This document shows positions 1 to 11,420 of a stretch of 64,000 bases of DNA, one piece after another. A program made the position numbers and the translations under genes. Numbering within the stretch: the first letter of the stretch is position 1; each line of letters begins with the position of its first letter. Source of the stretch: Rugalucina vietnamica (lineage: Eukaryota; Mollusca; Bivalvia; Lucinida; Lucinidae); contig OZ024875.1 of NCBI GenBank assembly GCA_964017185.1, positions 62,491,043-62,555,042 on the forward strand, read 5' to 3'. Under the pieces are notes generated by a model. That model saw nothing but the letters and a program-made list of their open reading frames with translations. It was not told where the DNA came from and did no database searches.

Positions 1-2225
1 TTATTTTGCATTCTATCTAGGCTTATAACTTGTTATGTTCACTGTAGTAATATCCTGTGTTAATTCCCATCCCAAAAAGATAACAAGAAATTTGGGTTCA
101 TTACATGTTTCAAGTAAGACTAAGAATCTAGAGAAAGTTTGAGCATAGTAGAAGTTGATAGTCCAGAAAAAAGATGAGTAAAAAGCAGAAGTAGTTTCAA
201 TTAACATGCTTGATGCTGCACAAATACAAAAAACAAAATCTAAAGAATTCCAAACATGATTCCGTCATTGTATAAGCAATACATGATATATACAAGATCA
301 TTCTATTATGTTACTGTGTTACCCGTTAATATGAAGTATTATGTCAAAAATGACAAAATGTAGGTGTGACTTTTTTCTATAAAAGCCCAAACAAAAATCC
401 CCTATGTTCTTATATTAGGATCAGTAGGGGAATGCATATCAGATGAAAGTGTGCTAGGTATAGTCACTATGGTCTGGCATGTATTCCATAAGAGTGTAAT
501 AGAAGTTTTAGGTTGAATGGGGACTTCTGTTTGAACAATGACAGCCTACATACATGAGAGTCAAACAATAAAATGTGTACAAAATATTTTTTTATATTTC
601 AGGTATCAAATTTGGTGATCCATTGACAGATAAGACGATGACTAATCCAGTATCCTAACAGTTTGCGATCGACAAGTGTTCTAGGAAGGAATAATACGGA
701 AATTTATGTAAATAAAATAAGTGGGTTAAGATATAAAAACCAAGTGGAAAAAATTCAGTTTCTACCCTGTGCAATTTCGGCTTACAGTTACATTTGTGTT
801 CAGGATCTACATATAGTATTCTTCAGTATTAATAATCACTACAGAATTTTTTGTGTATCAAAATGTATTATACAGTATAATTTCAACAAGGAAACAATAT
901 GTGGTTCGGCTTCATATAGGACTTTACAGAAATGATCAAAGTACATGTATATTTTAATTAGTCAGGTGGGAACATGGATGAGTAATAAATAGCCTTAACA
1001 AGGAAAGAATATCTATCCTCATCGTTTGATTGTACCGACATATCAGTATATATGATTTCCAGGGACACCATCTTGTCGAAACGAAATACAAGATTGGCAT
1101 CAAGGAATAATTTTAGCTTTAGTATGACTGACAGAACTATCACGTTTCACATATATACATGTTGGCACAGCACTAAAAGTAGAAAATAGTGATCATCAAC
1201 AAGTACAAAATGATATGACAAAATGAACATTTCCTGTGATTGTGTCAAAAGTACCACATTGTTTTTCTTTTATTATAATTGTAACATTCATGATTTTATA
1301 AACAAAACTTGCATACCAGACTATTTGTATGTTTAGTTAAATTGCTATTAGAAGATATACTTCTCATTTCATTTTTGGGTATACTTTGTATGCTGTTTCG
1401 AAAGACATTTAGTTCATATAGAGGCACTAAGTTTTAGAACTATATTTTTAAGTGCCGAAACAATATATGAAAAAGTATAATTTTATGTCAAGAACATATG
1501 TATGTAAGTCATTTTTATTGTCAAACATGGTTAAAGCAATGGAAAGTCTAATCAAAAGTGAAATTTGTAGTATATCTTGTATTATATGCAATGTAACTCA
1601 GCCCATAATTGAACTGTTGTAGTTGTACCGCCTCACTTTGTTGCCTGGTCATAGTTTGAAGAAATGGAAAGTCTAATCATAAGTGAAAGTTGTAGTATGT
1701 ACTCTGGAATTTTTCACAAAAATTAACTGGGCAATGCATACCTCTATTGGACCATTTTTCTTGCAGAAGATAATATTTGTTTTTACTGCTTTATAGTATT
1801 TGTGTGCCTGTCTGGGATATTTCTGTCTCAGTACTAGTACAATTTTAGCTGTCTCAAAATGTCAATCATTTCTGTATTTAGCTAATAGAAATGTACACCT
1901 CATGCTTACTTCCATATAAGGAAGTGATGAGCTAGGTGTCAACTGACAGAGACAAAAATAGCCTAGCAGGTGTTAATTTCAGGGAGATATCAAGAGTAAT
2001 TGTAATCTGCTTCTCTCATAAAAATCTAAAAATTTAATTTTGTGGGGAATTTTGTGAATAAAACAAAATGCTGATTTAATATTTTTGTAAGGTGAGTGCA
2101 AATACAAAATTATTTTTATTTGTTTCACTGGCTAATTTGCATATTGTTTTATGTCCAAACAAAATGGCTGCCTGAACAGAACTTGAAGCCTATTCAGAGT
2201 CAAAATGTTTTAAAAGGTGGGTGAG
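1..2225. other. AT-rich stretch without a recognisable gene
   Basis: No long ATG-initiated reading frame, no RNA gene and no recognisable protein motif is visible on either strand. Short open frames exist but lack composition or motifs of real proteins. The stretch contains a small direct repeat (1533-1701) and a weak inverted repeat around 1890-1930, and ends at a fold-back element. Confidence 0.5.
1533..1701 (+). repeat. Direct repeat of about 43 bp, spaced 126 bp
   Basis: The segment at 1533-1575 (core ATGGAAAGTCTAATCA) recurs with a few mismatches at 1659-1701. This is seen directly. It may be a local tandem duplication or part of an unrecognised dispersed repeat. Confidence 0.6.
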
Positions 2226-2392
2226 AAAAATAATCAATGATGGTGTTGAAGCCTCAACAAGGAAATCTCAGGCTCGTTTTCAGATTATTCAAGTCTCATC
2301 CTCGGCAGAGCCTCGGATGAGACTTGAATAATCTAAAAACTTGCCTGAGATTTCCTTGTCTCGGCCTCAACCCCATCATAGATTCTTTTAAT
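2226..2392. mobile_element. Fold-back (palindromic) MITE
   Basis: Two arms of about 75 bp (2226-2302 and 2306-2392) are inverted copies around a 3-5-nt loop at CTCGG-CAG-AGCCTCGG. The shared arm includes AAGGAAATCTCAGGC and GATTATTCAAGTCTCATCC. Almost the entire element would form one hairpin, typical of bivalve fold-back MITEs. No reading frame is present. Confidence 0.75.
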
Positions 2393-3236
2393 CTGACCCG
2401 GCACCCAGACTAAGATATACATGTATCAGCATCTCATGATTCACAGTACACAAGATACATGTCCTATAGTAATGCCCGGAAGAATTCATTCTTCCCAATG
2501 ACTATTCCATTGTGGAATGTTATAGTCTTCCCATCTAAGACAACGGAAGCATTTAAGGCTCTTATTTAAACGAAGGGTCCAGTGGTATACACCTTAGTTT
2601 GCCTCTCTTTAGCTTCTTGTAAATAGTTTTTAATAGCCCTCCCCATTTCGCTAAATTTAAAATTTAGCCACCCACCCCACACCTGAGGTGATCGACTCAG
2701 TATCTGGAGAAAGAGAAGGAAGAAAGAAAAGATGAATCATAACTGAGCTGTATTCAAACGGTTAGTAAGATATTTTCTTGAGAGTTGATTCAAGGGAAAT
2801 GCTCTGAAATGAATGAAAAATGTTGGATGGGGCATTAAGGCATACACAGTAAGTATCCATCTATTTCAGAATGCTTAGAAAATCTAGGTAGTCCTACATG
2901 TACATTATGTCGCAACGGTTTCGTTATCTTGGATCCGAGGTTCTATGCATTTTGTGACAGGCCTTTTGATAAGCACATCTTGCATTCTCAGATAAATACC
3001 AATAAGATACACTGCTCAAAATAGCTTTAGCTTTTCGAAATTTTAATGCCAAACGAAACTGAAAACACACTTCGAAAATCAGGCGTTCCCTAACTTTTTC
3101 CCATGTGCACGTACGCATTGTTTTTGCGTTGTAAAAAAAAATGCAGCACTGCTATGTAGCCTCACGGCGAACCTAAGCACTGCGTTGCCACGGCGGTTGG
3201 TTTTGAGTATGCCCAAAATGCGCGCTGTCTCGGTAC

Positions 3237-3341
3237 GATAAACATCCTGATGAATCAAGCTTCCCGACGATGGAGATCCCTGGGCGCCGAACACCAGTTA
3301 GACCCCGGTGGGCCAAGCAACAGACAAGAAACTCCGGCCCC
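3237..3341 (-). mobile_element. 3'-end fragment of the retroelement seen at 9.96-10.5 kb
   Basis: This block (GATGGAGATCCCTGGGCGCC, then ACCCCGGTGGGCCAAGCAAC) matches the 3' untranslated tail of the reverse-transcriptase pseudogene at 9959-10139 in the same orientation. It is read as a heavily 5'-truncated retroelement copy on the minus strand. No coding part remains. Confidence 0.65.
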
Positions 3342-3426
3342 TACATGTGAACAAGCTGCGCTATTCTAAAACAGATGATAAGCTCATATTAACTTTAAAT
3401 GAAAATCGATAGTTTGCTAATATAAA

Positions 3427-4754
3427 TATCACGGCTAACAAACCTTTAAATGCGTAACCGCGGTTAAGAAAAGAAATCCGATTCATGTCCTTCCGGTTTT
3501 GCATTAGATGACCAACAAAAGGTAAACAAACTTTAGCAGCTCCTGTTTCCGAGTAAAATATTTCGATTCGAAGACAAATATTATAATTCTCTCAATGCTA
3601 TTTTGTTAGTTAGACATTGCTATATTTGGACCCCAAAGGATTTCCAGAATTTTTTTCTTTATAATCATGATTTTTATTCCCTACCCCAAAACACATGTTG
3701 GGATTGCATTGTACACGACGAAAATGTGGGTCAGTCGCAGGGATATTTTTAGATTTCCGCTCATTACGTCCATATTAACGGAAAGCAATGCAGTGCGCAG
3801 ATGATTTTAACATTGTGTGAGATCTGGTGACAGTTTCGTTGCCTCTGGCCAATGCATTCTATGCATATGTGGTTAAAAGCTGTGTCAACATTTCGGTTAC
3901 GAATTTAATCATTAGAATGATAGCTATATAATTATTATAGAACACATGTATTAAAGTTTTTGTTTTTGTTAATTGTTTTACGCTGAAGATTATTGTCACA
4001 TTCTCTCGTCCTTTCTTAATAGGTGCTTACTCAAATTTGGTGTGTTTGTGATATTTGCAGTGAAAATGTTTGATATGAAATAATACAAACTGTCTATGAA
4101 ATACATGTAATACAATAGTTCACATGCATGATATTCCTGTTCATGAAGACGATTTTACAGCATTCTGTATACTTTAATTTGTTTTTCTTGGTTTTATGTC
4201 TTTCAAAACGCTTTACAGGGAAATAAATACCATAACTTGAACAGGTTGAGGTTTTCAAACGTATCTTGAAATATATCCTTCATATTTTAATGATTAAATG
4301 CGTACCCATCTTTTCCTTCCCTTCAAATTGATAATGCCGGGCACTAACTCAACGAAATACTGGCACAGTTTAGTTAATACATATCTGTAAATTTGTTGTG
4401 GAACAATCACTAAAATTTGATATTTACCAGCAAATTGTCCAATTTTTAGTTGTATTTCGCCAATTTTTGGCCTTGTTGGAACACCAGGTTCGAAGAAGGG
4501 AATAAATAACTCAAAGACCATCAAATTATTTTGCGAGCTACTTTGGTGCTGACTTACAATAGTAAATAAGTGACAAAATAGCATTCATAGATAATCGATA
4601 TATTTCTGTACAAAAATATAATCAACAATCGATCCTTGTAGTGTATGTTTTGTTAACCTTTTCTTGGTCTTCATATGCGCAACCGGAAGGGCGTGAATCG
4701 GATTTTCTTTCTTAACCGGCGGTTACGCATTTAAAGGTTTGTTAGCCGTGAATA
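3427..4754. mobile_element. 1.3-kb DNA transposon with about 75-bp terminal inverted repeats
   Basis: The left end (3427-3502) and the right end (4678-4754) are inverted copies: both read CACGGCTAACAAACCTTTAA, then ATGCGTAACCG, then a CGGTTAAGAAA and AATCCGATTCA block. The interior is AT-rich and holds one minus-strand reading frame (4294-4584) of unknown meaning. The superfamily is not assigned; a short ATA-like flank may be the target duplication. The length suggests a non-autonomous derivative. Confidence 0.75.
4294..4584 (-). CDS. Hypothetical 96-aa ORF inside the 1.3-kb transposon
   Basis: ATG-initiated frame of 96 codons. No recognised domain. The N-terminal half is hydrophobic and a basic tail (GRKRWVR) closes it. 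It lies wholly inside the inverted-repeat element, so it could be a leftover of a transposon protein or a chance frame. Function unknown. Confidence 0.2.
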   Translation of the reverse strand: MLFCHLFTIVSQHQSSSQNNLMVFELFIPFFEPGVPTRPKIGEIQLKIGQFAGKYQILVIVPQQIYRYVLTKLCQYFVELVPGIINLKGRKRWVRI

Positions 4755-4759
4755 TGCGT

Positions 4760-5412
4760 AGATCCCAATGTCATCAGACAACTTGAAGATTTGGAATGGT
4801 CTAAATAGTCGTCGGCAAAAACGCATACTCGAGAAACAAGTGCGCCATTTGATTGTGCAATTTACTACCGGGTTTTAGTCATCTAAATCTGTGTACGTGT
4901 ACTATTTTGATAAGTTATCTTTCAATACATTTATTTCATAATAACAAGAAGCAGTTTGTGATACCTGCCAGAGCATTATACTTCGTGAGTATTGGTATGC
5001 AATGCACTTTCTCTCTAAACTTATAATTTTGAACATTTTCCTAAATAATACATGTTACTCATTGACTAGATCTGAATAGGCTAGGTTAATAACGTTCAAC
5101 TATTTTTTCCAACGTAGAATGGTTGCTACTGTGTCGTACACATTTCAGCCACGCAGAAAGGCAGTCTATACCAACCAATGTCCAAGAATTGACCATGTCA
5201 GCGGACCAATAGTCCGAGGCTGTCAGTTTGTTCTACCATAAGAACCAATCAAGTTATTAAACATGAGCGGTTTGAGAAAGACGCATATAAACTAACTCAT
5301 TTTACTACTATAACACAGGATGCGTTTGCTCCGTCCCGACATTACCAAGCCAACACCAAGCTTTTGAATGCTAATAAGAACAATTTTAAGCGTCTGGACA
5401 CTGGTATACCTT
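4760..5412. other. Upstream region of the APOL-like gene, no gene seen
   Basis: No coding frame with recognisable features. A TATA-like string (CATATAAACT) lies near 5285, about 480 bp before the ATG of the APOL-like gene, but no transcript start can be fixed from sequence alone. The stretch ends at a MITE that reaches to about 80 bp before the start codon. Confidence 0.35.
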
Positions 5413-5690
5413 TACGAAAACATACCCATGCAATCAACAGAGATTTTTTGAGCTTTAAGTATTGAACATTTTCAGCTGAAAATTTTTGATATTTGTCTTA
5501 TTTTTGCTCCAAAACAGAGATTGTGGGTACACGTTAGAACCGCCTCGGCGAGGCGGTTCTAACGAGTACCCACAATCCATGTTTTGGAGCAAATAATAGA
5601 AATATAGTTATACCCCTGCATACCCCAGTTTTTATATATATATACAAAAGTAGGGTTAACGGGGGTATATATTGCACGAACATGTTTTCC
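5413..5690 (-). mobile_element. MITE family C, copy 1
   Basis: About 280-bp element whose ends read GAAAACAT(A/G)CCCATGCAAT on one side and the inverted form on the other. It carries a central near-perfect palindrome (GTTAGAACCGCCTCGGCGAG and its mirror, 5530-5570) and an internal pair CCCCAGTTTTTATATA / TAGGGTTAACGGGGGTA. Other copies lie at 14971, 45953, 47869 and 60207. This one ends about 80 bp before the APOL-like start codon. Confidence 0.8.
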
Positions 5691-5770
5691 TGATGAACAT
5701 GTAATAAAAAAAATTGGAGGACTACATTTTACTGTATTTTAGAACATGTAGAACGGCTTTGACTCGGAAA

Positions 5771-8700
5771 ATGGAACCAAAGATTCCACCGCTAACTGAC
5801 TGGTTAAAGGGGAGAAGCGAAACCGTTACCAAGCTTCTGGAACTGACAGAGGAGCTGAACAAGAAATACAAGAATTGCAGCCGCATTAATGCTCTCGGGG
5901 CAGGTGCAGGTGTGACGGGCGTCATAGGGGCAGCCGCAGCAGGTATGCATCATGTAGTGAGATGTCATTTTTAGCTGGTTTCGTTAGCTCAAGTGGTAGT
6001 GCGTACGCTTCGGGATCGGGGGTCGCGGGTCCGAACTCTGGCCTCGCTATACTACGATTAGTCATTAGAGTCAGAAAGGAATACAGTTTGTCAATATCAA
6101 GTGATATGGTTATATAGACACAGGTACTATATAGACAGGGGTCAAAAGCAATGGACCAACAACAGTCTAAGGAAATTTAAAGTTATCAGGAATATTTATC
6201 AGATTGGATAGCAACATGAACAGGATATGGTCACTTTATCACGATGACCAACCAACACATGACAGTCAGTGCTCAGGCACAATATTTATTTATTTATTTA
6301 TTTTATTTTATTTATTTATTTTTTATTTTTTTTTGACAAGCTGAATGACTGAATATGCTATTTCTCTTCCTAAGGTGGTGCTGCGTTACTGTCAATCGCT
6401 GCCGCTCCAGTCACAGGTGGGGCTTCACTAGGGGCAGGATTGGTTGCGGTCGGAGGTAGGTTGGGGAGTTGTTGTGCCTTTCTCACGAATCGGAGGAAAC
6501 AAACCAATGCTTTGGTGTTCGAATCCAGGACATATCGATTTAGTCTGGCGCTCTACCACTAAGCTACAGCGTTCCCCTATAGGATTCTTATATTTTTTTT
6601 TGTATTGTATGGCTATTATCGTGCATGCACAACATCATATGAGTAGAAAGTAACACGAAAACCCCTGGCCTTAAAGATATGGGGCCAGTTGTTCAAAATT
6701 AACGATGTCGTTAGTCAACGAATCGTTAAAATTTCAAATGGCAATATTACAAATATACTGTTATTTTTTGTTGCATGTAAAGGATTCTCACATTTTTTTC
6801 AACAAAAAAAAAATAAATAAATAAATAAAAGTGTATTTGCTTTGAAAGACGATCTTTTAAGTTAAAAGGCTGAGGGCTTAACGATGTAGCGTTTAATAAA
6901 CGTTTTGAACAATGTCCGCACAAACTGAATAATGCGCTTGAAGAAGTCCGCCTGACATGAACTAAATGTTTACCTTATACAGCCAGAATAAACCGTCTTG
7001 GAATGATCACAAAAATTATAGACATCTGTAAATTTGAGTTCATTAAACTTTATGGCACACTTCGTTTTTTCTGTCAAGGCTTGTACAATTTAGTTTATGG
7101 TTCTTACGTTTCCATTCACACCCGCTCTTTGACATCCAATAAGATGGTGTGAAATTGCATTCAGTGTATATATTTTACAGGTCTTACAAAGGTAGGCACC
7201 ATGACAGCTGACAAGTTGTTCTCGGACAGTATCATGAAACAGGCTAAAGATCTTATTGATAAAGATATGGACCGTTCTAAAATAGTAAAAGACACCATGA
7301 CACAACTTTGCGAAGTCGAAATAGGCATTTTCCTTCAACTTGGTCATCACATTAAGGAAACGGTTCAATGCATGGGTTCAGAAATGCCTAAAGTGGGTAA
7401 AAGTAGATTTGTACGGTCACATTTAGATGGTAATTACGGTGTGAAAGAGCTAGCCGCAGCCGCTGGAGCGACTGATCTGCTGAAGATACCAATTGTACAA
7501 CAAGGTCTCGAGGCTGTGCAGAAACAGAATTTGGAAAGCGTTCAAAAGCTGTTGAAAATGTGCCTGGAAGAGTACAGAGGTGCGGATCACGGGCCGGCGT
7601 ATATTGTCAGAGAGATAGGAAAAATTGCTCAACATCTGGGATACTCCTATCTATTTACAACACAGTCTATCATGAAACTTGTGGGCTACGCAAGGTATTT
7701 CGGCATAATTAGTACGGCATCCTTACCCTTCCAGATAAAACTCCTGTATGACTCTGTACAAGCAATTAGAAATGAAAAGGAACACAAGGTTTCGGTTGCC
7801 ATAAAAGAAAGGGTGAAACAAATGAACGAAGAGACAAAAGAAATTGAAACACATATAAAGAACCTAGTGCAAGACTTATCCAATCTGGTGTTGCTTATAA
7901 ACTACATAAAGAAGAAAGGTTGTGATGAATTTCTTGACACGATACTGAACATGATTCTGAAAGAGATCAACAAAGCCAGGTATCTTACGGACATTCTGAA
8001 TGATCTAAATCTACACAATAGTTACGTAGAAAATCCTACTTCTGACGATAGTGAAGTGCTTAATGCTACAACGCTGAACTGTGAAGGTGCAGTTGGAAAT
8101 CCTATCAAAGAAATTAGTATGTGGCTATGGTGCGCGTGGAAACTCAAATGCGGATCTGTGATGCTTCTTCAGAATACCCACTTCAACAACGTACCAGGAT
8201 TGTGGACACTTTTCGGTGTGTCTATCAACTGTTTTGGCAGTGATAGCAGCTGTGGGGTGAGTATATTGCTCCCTTTTGGGTTTAATGGGACCGTAGAAAG
8301 CTGCCACGAGTATAAAGACGAAACTGACCCTAACAGTAACTGGAATGGCCGATGTGTAGTTGCCAACGTTACATACAGACATGGGTGGTTTACACTTGTG
8401 AATATGATCGCACCAAAAGAATCAACTGAAAGAGAACTCTTTATAAGAGAGACTGCTAAGTTCGTTAAAAACCACGCTATAGCTCCACACCAGATCATCG
8501 CTAGTGTTGATTTTGCTCCAGAAATCCCCACCATGGCAGTTCGAATCCCTGGGAGGGTCAGCAGCACCGTCCCACTACAAGTGATCATGAAATTTATCCC
8601 TTGTCAACCAGTCTCACAATATCTAATTCATTCATTATACGTAAGGAAACGAGAGCGTGATACCATCACTGCTCAGATATATGTTGACTCTGTTTGTAAT

Positions 8701-9066
8701 GATGTAAACTTGACTCTTTCTGGTGGTATAAACTGGTTTCATTGTGACAAGCCCTCGATTCCAGATAAACCCGAGGACTACAGAAATCAAATCCGGGCAT
8801 TTTTGGACCTAGGACTCACCGATCTTTGGACAGCAAAACATTCGGGCTTTGTAGAATTTTCGACAGTGACTGAAATCTTCGACCGTACAGTTACTGCCAC
8901 ACGAACTGTCCATTTTTCTGTCTCAGAAAGCTTGACGGATAGGATAGGGTTCTGTGACTTTGACCATATACCCAGAATTTTAGCGTTCACGGAACATTCT
9001 CCTCTGACATTCGCCATGAAAAAGGACAAAAAGCAAAAGGGGTCCTTGAAAATATATGTCGAGTGA
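5771..9066 (+). CDS. Apolipoprotein-L-like protein with novel C-terminal domain (3 exons)
   Basis: Three coding exons join in one frame: 5771-5942, 6375-6455 and 7181-9066, each junction GT-AG and phase 1, giving 712 aa. The start chosen is the ATG at 5771 (context GGAAAATGG); an in-frame stop at 5705 limits extension, though a further upstream exon spliced at an AG near 5742 is possible. Residues 1-45 are a short amphipathic lead. Residues about 46-86 are a Gly/Ala-rich hydrophobic hairpin crossing both introns (GAGAGVTGVIGAAAAGGAAL, then PVTGGASLGAG) followed by TADKLFSD, the pattern of the APOL membrane-addressing region. Residues to about 375 are helical, with a charged coiled-coil stretch (VKQMNEETKEIETHIKNL). 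Residues about 378-712 are Cys- and beta-rich (SCGVSILLPFGFNG, SCHEYKDE) and not recognised. APOL proteins insert in membranes and act in lipid handling, immunity and cell death; the role here is inference. Confidence 0.8.
5973..6047 (+). repeat. tRNA-like head of a SINE in APOL-like intron 1
   Basis: A box A-like string (TAGCTCAAGTGG, about 5985) and a box B-like string (GGGTCCGAACTC, about 6027) are spaced as in a tRNA, but the cloverleaf is imperfect. It lies in the intron 5943-6374 and is read as a tRNA-derived SINE head, not a functional tRNA gene. The intron ends in a T-rich low-complexity run (6280-6335). Confidence 0.55.
6500..6577 (-). repeat. tRNA-like SINE head in APOL-like intron 2
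   Basis: On the minus strand the segment reads TAGCTTAGTGGTAGAGCGC followed by a box B-like GGATTCGAACACC, tRNA spacing but with unpaired stem positions. It lies in intron 6456-7180 upstream of MITE D1. Read as a SINE remnant. Confidence 0.55.
6681..6914 (+). mobile_element. MITE family D, copy 1
   Basis: The ends GGGGCCAGTTGTTCAAAATT and, inverted, CGTTTTGAACAATG bracket an AT-rich core with the repeated string AAAGGATTCTCAC and an A-rich tract. Related copies lie at 47476, 48398 and 59300. It sits in intron 2 of the APOL-like gene. Confidence 0.65.
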
Positions 9067-9498
9067 ACGTTTTCACAATAGAAGGGGACATTGTGTAAAT
9101 GCCAGAGTTTGAAATCTTAATGAAAAAAAAAAAAATCCATGAATGCCATTATAGCCAGATTTGACTCACGAAACCTGTGTTAATATTTATCTTGCATACA
9201 AATCAAATGATAGTTTGTCCATTGGTGTTGGCATTTTACGACTTAAAGGCAGCTCAATGATGGGACTGGCTGAGAAGAAGGTACTGTCCCGAGACAATGC
9301 GTTTGCATTCACAAGTAAGATCCTAAAGAAAATGTTTAAACAAGTTTGTTAAATTTAGACGTAAGCATTTTGAGCAATTTACTAATTACTTTTCTTTACG
9401 ATTGTAATTTACTTGCGTGATTAAATTACAATATGTTCGTTGTTTTGGTCCTTTTAAGCAGCCTACTATGTCTGTTAATATCTTTTAGGTATGCAAAG
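9067..9498. other. 3' flank of the APOL-like gene
   Basis: Probable 3' untranslated region and spacer. An A-run of 13 occurs at about 9124. No AATAAA signal is evident in the first 300 bases. A small inverted repeat (TGTAATTTACTTG / GATTAAATTACA) lies at 9403-9432. No gene is seen. Confidence 0.4.
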
Positions 9499-9958
9499 GT
9501 ACAAGTAGGCAAAGATCAGGAAAAGGCGCAATCAGAAAAAGATTCTCACTCCAAAAACTGAGGTGGGAAAAAACCAATCAGGCACTTATACCATGAAAAC
9601 ATTTCGTAAGCCGAATGAGCAGCTATTTTCCCAATAGGTGGCCACTCAGTTACCTTAACTTAACTAAAAATATGAAAACATGCATAAGGCGCCAACAGCA
9701 CAAAAAATTAAACACCAAGACATAAAACAAAAAGAACCACCACAGAAGTATCGACTTGGAACGATCAGCAACACAAAGTTACTGGCGGGCTTAAATCGAT
9801 TTTACATGGCCTAACCTCCCCCTCAACTTCTGCAGTGGTTCATAACATTAAGTTAGTTCTTCGGTCCTCGTGGTGAATCTAACTAGTCAATGAATCATCA
9901 AGAACAAACAAATAAATCATGATAAACATCATGATGAATCAAAAACCAGGACTCACAG
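9499..9958 (+). repeat. Dispersed repeat E, copy 1
   Basis: Begins GTACAAGTAGGCAAAGATCA and ends near GGACTCACAG. The same sequence recurs at 21840-22133 (shorter) and 38195-38610, with a 30-bp piece at 11421. Shared blocks include GAGCAGCTATTTTCCCAATA and GGTGGCCACTCAGTTACC. No coding content and no clear terminal inverted repeat. Class unknown; it may be SINE-like. Confidence 0.75.
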
Positions 9959-10516
9959 ATTCAGTAAGCTGCCCGACTATGGAGATCCCTGGGCGCCGAA
10001 TAACATACTAACTCCGGAGCAAAAGAAAAACATCAGTTGGACCCCGGTGGGCCAAGCAACAGAAAAGAAGCTCCGGCCCCAACCAACTAAAATGAATAGC
10101 TTTAAGTCGGAGCCATCATAGAGTCTGACGCCCGACCCACCGGCGTGCAATTAAAGAAGGCAGCATAGTTATCAACCATGATTGGGTTAAAAACTAAGTA
10201 TACACACTGTCGCATAACATTCAAGTTATAACCCATACGTCTTTAACGTGTTATGATTTTTCTAAACTGAAAAGAAAAATCATTACTTCCTATAAGTTTC
10301 TTAAATTTGTAAACCAAGTCACCATAAAATCCCGGTTCCGAAAGGCCCTCATTTAAAAGCGTCTTTAACCCAACATTGTATATGAAAATCAATTCATAGT
10401 GTCTACGATAAAATTTAGAAAAGGTTTTTTCGAAGTTTCTGATACCGCTAGCCCTGTTGGAGGAGTTTGGCCGTTAAACATTTATTTCGAGCGTTGAAGT
10501 CTGTAACATGATTGCA
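9959..10516 (-). pseudogene. Reverse-transcriptase pseudogene, C-terminal part and 3' tail
   Basis: On the minus strand, 10516 to about 10140 reads as the C-terminal region of a reverse-transcriptase family protein: VCNHVTDFNARNKCLTAKLL, then KFYRRHYELIFIYNVGLKTL, SEPGFYGDLVYKFKKLIG, and finally FFNCTPVG. It has at least two in-frame stops (in QQG*RYQ and after KIITR). 9959-10139 is the 3' tail also found at 3237. Its N-terminal continuation is at 25868-26340: the gene is interrupted exactly at the codons for R-V / C-N by the 15.3-kb element. The family resembles Penelope-type reverse transcriptases but is not firmly placed. Confidence 0.7.
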
Positions 10517-10523
10517 GACTCTA
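10517..10523 (+). other. Left target-site duplication GACTCTA
   Basis: Seven bases, GACTCTA, directly before the left end of the 15.3-kb element, matching 25861-25867 directly after its right end. Removing the element and one copy makes the split reverse-transcriptase frame continuous. Confidence 0.75.
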
Positions 10524-11420
10524 CAGGTAATATTTCATCCCAATTCGGAGTGTCTGCGTACGGTCGCACACACTCCACTACTGGATTTTCTGCGCATGGG
10601 ACTCCACTACTGGATTTTCTGCGCATGTAACTAATGTTTCCGGTATCTGTACGCAGAAACTCCAGACCTCGTGATGTGCGCATGTACGCACAATCCTTTA
10701 TAGAGACGCGGAGTGTATCTGCGTATGGTCGCAGAAACTCCACTATTGGATTTTCTGCGCATGTGACTCCGCTACTGGATTTTCTGTGCATGTAACTATT
10801 GTTTCAGGCATACGTACGCAGAAACTCCAGACCTCGCAATTTGCGCATGTACGCAAAATCCTTATAGAGACGCGGAGTATATCTGCGTATGGTCGCACAC
10901 ACTCCACTTCTGGATTTTCTGCGCATGGTATTCCATTACTGGATTTTCTGCGCATATAAGTAATGTTTCAGGTATACGTACGCAGAAACTCCAGACCTCG
11001 CAATGTGCGCATGTGCACACAATCCTTATAGAGAAGCGGAGTATATGTGCGTATGGTCGCAGAAACTCCACTGATGGATTTTCTGCGCATGGGAAACTCC
11101 AGACTTGTCAATGTGTGCATCAGCGCACAATCGTATGTTTGAGACGCGGAGTATTTCTGCGTAGGGCAACAGACATTCCATCACTGGATTTTCTGGGCAT
11201 GTGACTCCAATGCTGGATTTTCTGCGTATGTAATCTAAATTTTCGGTATCTGTACGCAGAAACTCCAGACTTGTGAAAGTGCGCATATACGCACTAGAGA
11301 CGCGGAGTATTTCTGCGTACGTACGTGGAAACTCCATACCCATAAATGGACGAGCATAAACACACCCGAGAATTATGTGCGAATGTCCGCATAAAATCCG
11401 AATCTCGTCTGTGTGCGTAT
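10524..11420 (+). repeat. Left inverted end: tandem array of about 180-bp units
   Basis: About five degenerate units, each with one or two copies of the subunit CTCCACTACTGGATTTTCTG followed by CGCATG, a block ACGCAGAAACTCCAGACC, and TAGAGACGCGGAGTRTATCT. Unit sequence drifts toward the inner edge. The outer unit is nearly identical, inverted, to 25640-25860. No reading frame is credible here; long open frames are by-products of the repeat. Confidence 0.85.

Noticed and set aside
663..935. 90-codon open frame
   Set aside because: Opens with TTG rather than ATG and shows no domain; likely chance.
9161..9352. 63-codon open frame after the APOL-like gene
   Set aside because: Non-ATG start, no motif, lies in the 3' flank.
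10524..11420. Regular repeats resembling a CRISPR array
   Set aside because: Units are about 180 bp and degenerate, spacers are not unique, the genome is eukaryotic, and the array forms inverted ends of an element.
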